Shown piece after piece: positions 13,411-13,798 of a DNA stretch of 13,798 bases (the first letter of the stretch is position 1; every line of letters begins with the position of its first letter). The position numbers were made by a program, and so were the translations under genes. The DNA comes from UBA668 sp052034175 (GTDB lineage Bacteria > Actinomycetota > Acidimicrobiia > Acidimicrobiales > Ilumatobacteraceae): contig JBPOIX010000148.1 in NCBI GenBank assembly GCA_052034175.1, positions 1 to 13,798 on the forward strand, read 5' to 3'. Below the pieces are notes generated by a model. It made no database searches. It was not told the origin of the DNA and worked only from the letters and a program-made list of their open reading frames with translations.

Positions 13411-13426
13411 CAGCCGCTCGGCTGGC

Positions 13427-13798
13427 TCAGGCGGCCGGCCTGGCCGGCGACACATCCTCCGCTCCAAGGTCTTTCCACGCACCCACCCCGTTCGGGCCAC
13501 CGATCAGCACCGCCCCGTCTGGCCGGACGACCGTGAGCTGCCGTGTCGTGGCGTCCAGGCGCAACTGCCACCCTCCCTCGTGCGCGGCGTGATGATGGCG
13601 GGAACACAACGGCACCAGGTTGGCCAGGTCGGTGGGCCCGCCGACACCGGAGGCCGACGAGGCCGACGCGTCCGACGGCCCCGACAGCCCCGACAGCCCC
13701 GACAGCCCCGACGGACGGAGTTTCCACGGGTCGAGGTGATGCGGCCGGCACCAATCGAAGCCGACGTCGCAGCCCGGAATCGCGCAGGTGTGGTACAT
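13427..13798 (-). CDS. HNH endonuclease, DUF222/13E12-type, C-terminal part
   Basis: The stop codon is at 13427-13429 and the frame runs off the right edge, so only the last 123 residues or so are present; the ATG at 13798 is probably internal, since these proteins have a long N-terminal DUF222 region. The HNH domain shows YHTCAIPGC (C5, C10), WCRPHHLDPW (H20/H21), GGPTDLANLVPLCSRHHH (N60, C65, H68-H70) and then HEGGWQLRLD and VVRPDG. HNH proteins of this class are numerous in actinobacterial genomes and are often mobile or repeated; their biological role is unclear. The loop between PW and GGPTD is normally only a few residues but here has 27, encoded by a 9-bp repeat array. The metal and catalytic residues are kept, so the domain may still be active. 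Confidence 0.87.
   Translation of the reverse strand: MYHTCAIPGCDVGFDWCRPHHLDPWKLRPSGLSGLSGLSGPSDASASSASGVGGPTDLANLVPLCSRHHHAAHEGGWQLRLDATTRQLTVVRPDGAVLIGGPNGVGAWKDLGAEDVSPARPAA
13652..13714. repeat. 7 x 9-bp tandem repeat inside the HNH domain
   Basis: Seven 9-bp units share CCGAC at the same place; three consecutive units (13679-13705) are identical CCCCGACAG. Read on the minus strand they keep the frame and encode a Gly-Leu-Ser/Ser-Ala-rich insert (GLSGLSGLSGPSDAS) between the first His pair and the Asn of the HNH motif. Confidence 0.8.

Larger units (their letters stand above)
13123..13426. other. Non-coding, repeat- and palindrome-rich gap
   Basis: This 304-bp gap separates the manA stop from the stop of the HNH gene on the other strand. 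It holds a small hairpin near manA, the degenerate 39-bp repeats at 13205-13348, and two 16-bp perfect palindromes (13205-13220 and 13395-13410). Open frames cross it, but none has a recognisable protein or a plausible start, so I treat it as intergenic. Confidence 0.6.

Noticed and set aside
11896..13500. 534-codon minus-strand frame containing 13-residue FDRTAA.VDVP repeats
   Set aside because: It runs antisense through all of manA and out of frame into the HNH gene. The protein repeats only mirror the 39-bp DNA repeat.

Overview
The window is GC-rich, densely packed chromosomal DNA with eight genes on both strands and short gaps. It looks like a high-GC actinobacterium. NucS (the MutS/MutL-independent mismatch endonuclease of Actinobacteria and Archaea), a DUF222/13E12-type HNH protein and apparently leaderless genes all fit this. 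An Acidimicrobiia-like lineage (Ilumatobacter/Microthrix type) is my inference and cannot be proven from this piece.

Layout. 1-540 (+): 3' end of a crotonase/enoyl-CoA hydratase-like gene, followed by a 4 x 14-bp minisatellite that starts at its stop codon. 619-2478 (+): a membrane protein with a histidine-rich linker and two tandem copies of an unrecognised His/Cys-rich domain. Convergent to it is a minus-strand run: a PEP-utilising (rifampin-phosphotransferase-like) protein without an ATP-grasp domain (6868-8535), a DHA2-type MFS exporter (5385-6839) and a two-half M16 zinc-protease lipoprotein (2506-5349). Divergent from the PEP-utilising gene on the + strand are an ABC1/UbiB-type atypical kinase (8667-10277), an extremely acidic protein of unknown function (10344-11180), nucS (11222-11881) and manA (12055-13122). 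The right end holds about 300 bp of repeat- and palindrome-rich non-coding DNA and the 3' part of a DUF222-type HNH endonuclease gene (minus strand, cut by the window edge).

How the genes relate. There is no single obvious pathway. At least five genes have a TANNNT hexamer 6-7 nt before the start codon, so they are probably transcribed separately as leaderless mRNAs. The minus-strand trio is closely spaced (28 and 35 bp gaps), but the MFS gene has its own such element.

No tRNA, rRNA, CRISPR array, insertion sequence or prophage was seen. The items most worth a second look are the duplicated metal-site-like protein, the leaderless promoter pattern, the 63-acidic/3-basic residue protein, the lone PEP-utilising protein next to an exporter, the 51-bp near-perfect inverted repeat between nucS and manA, and the repeats inside and just after the HNH gene.
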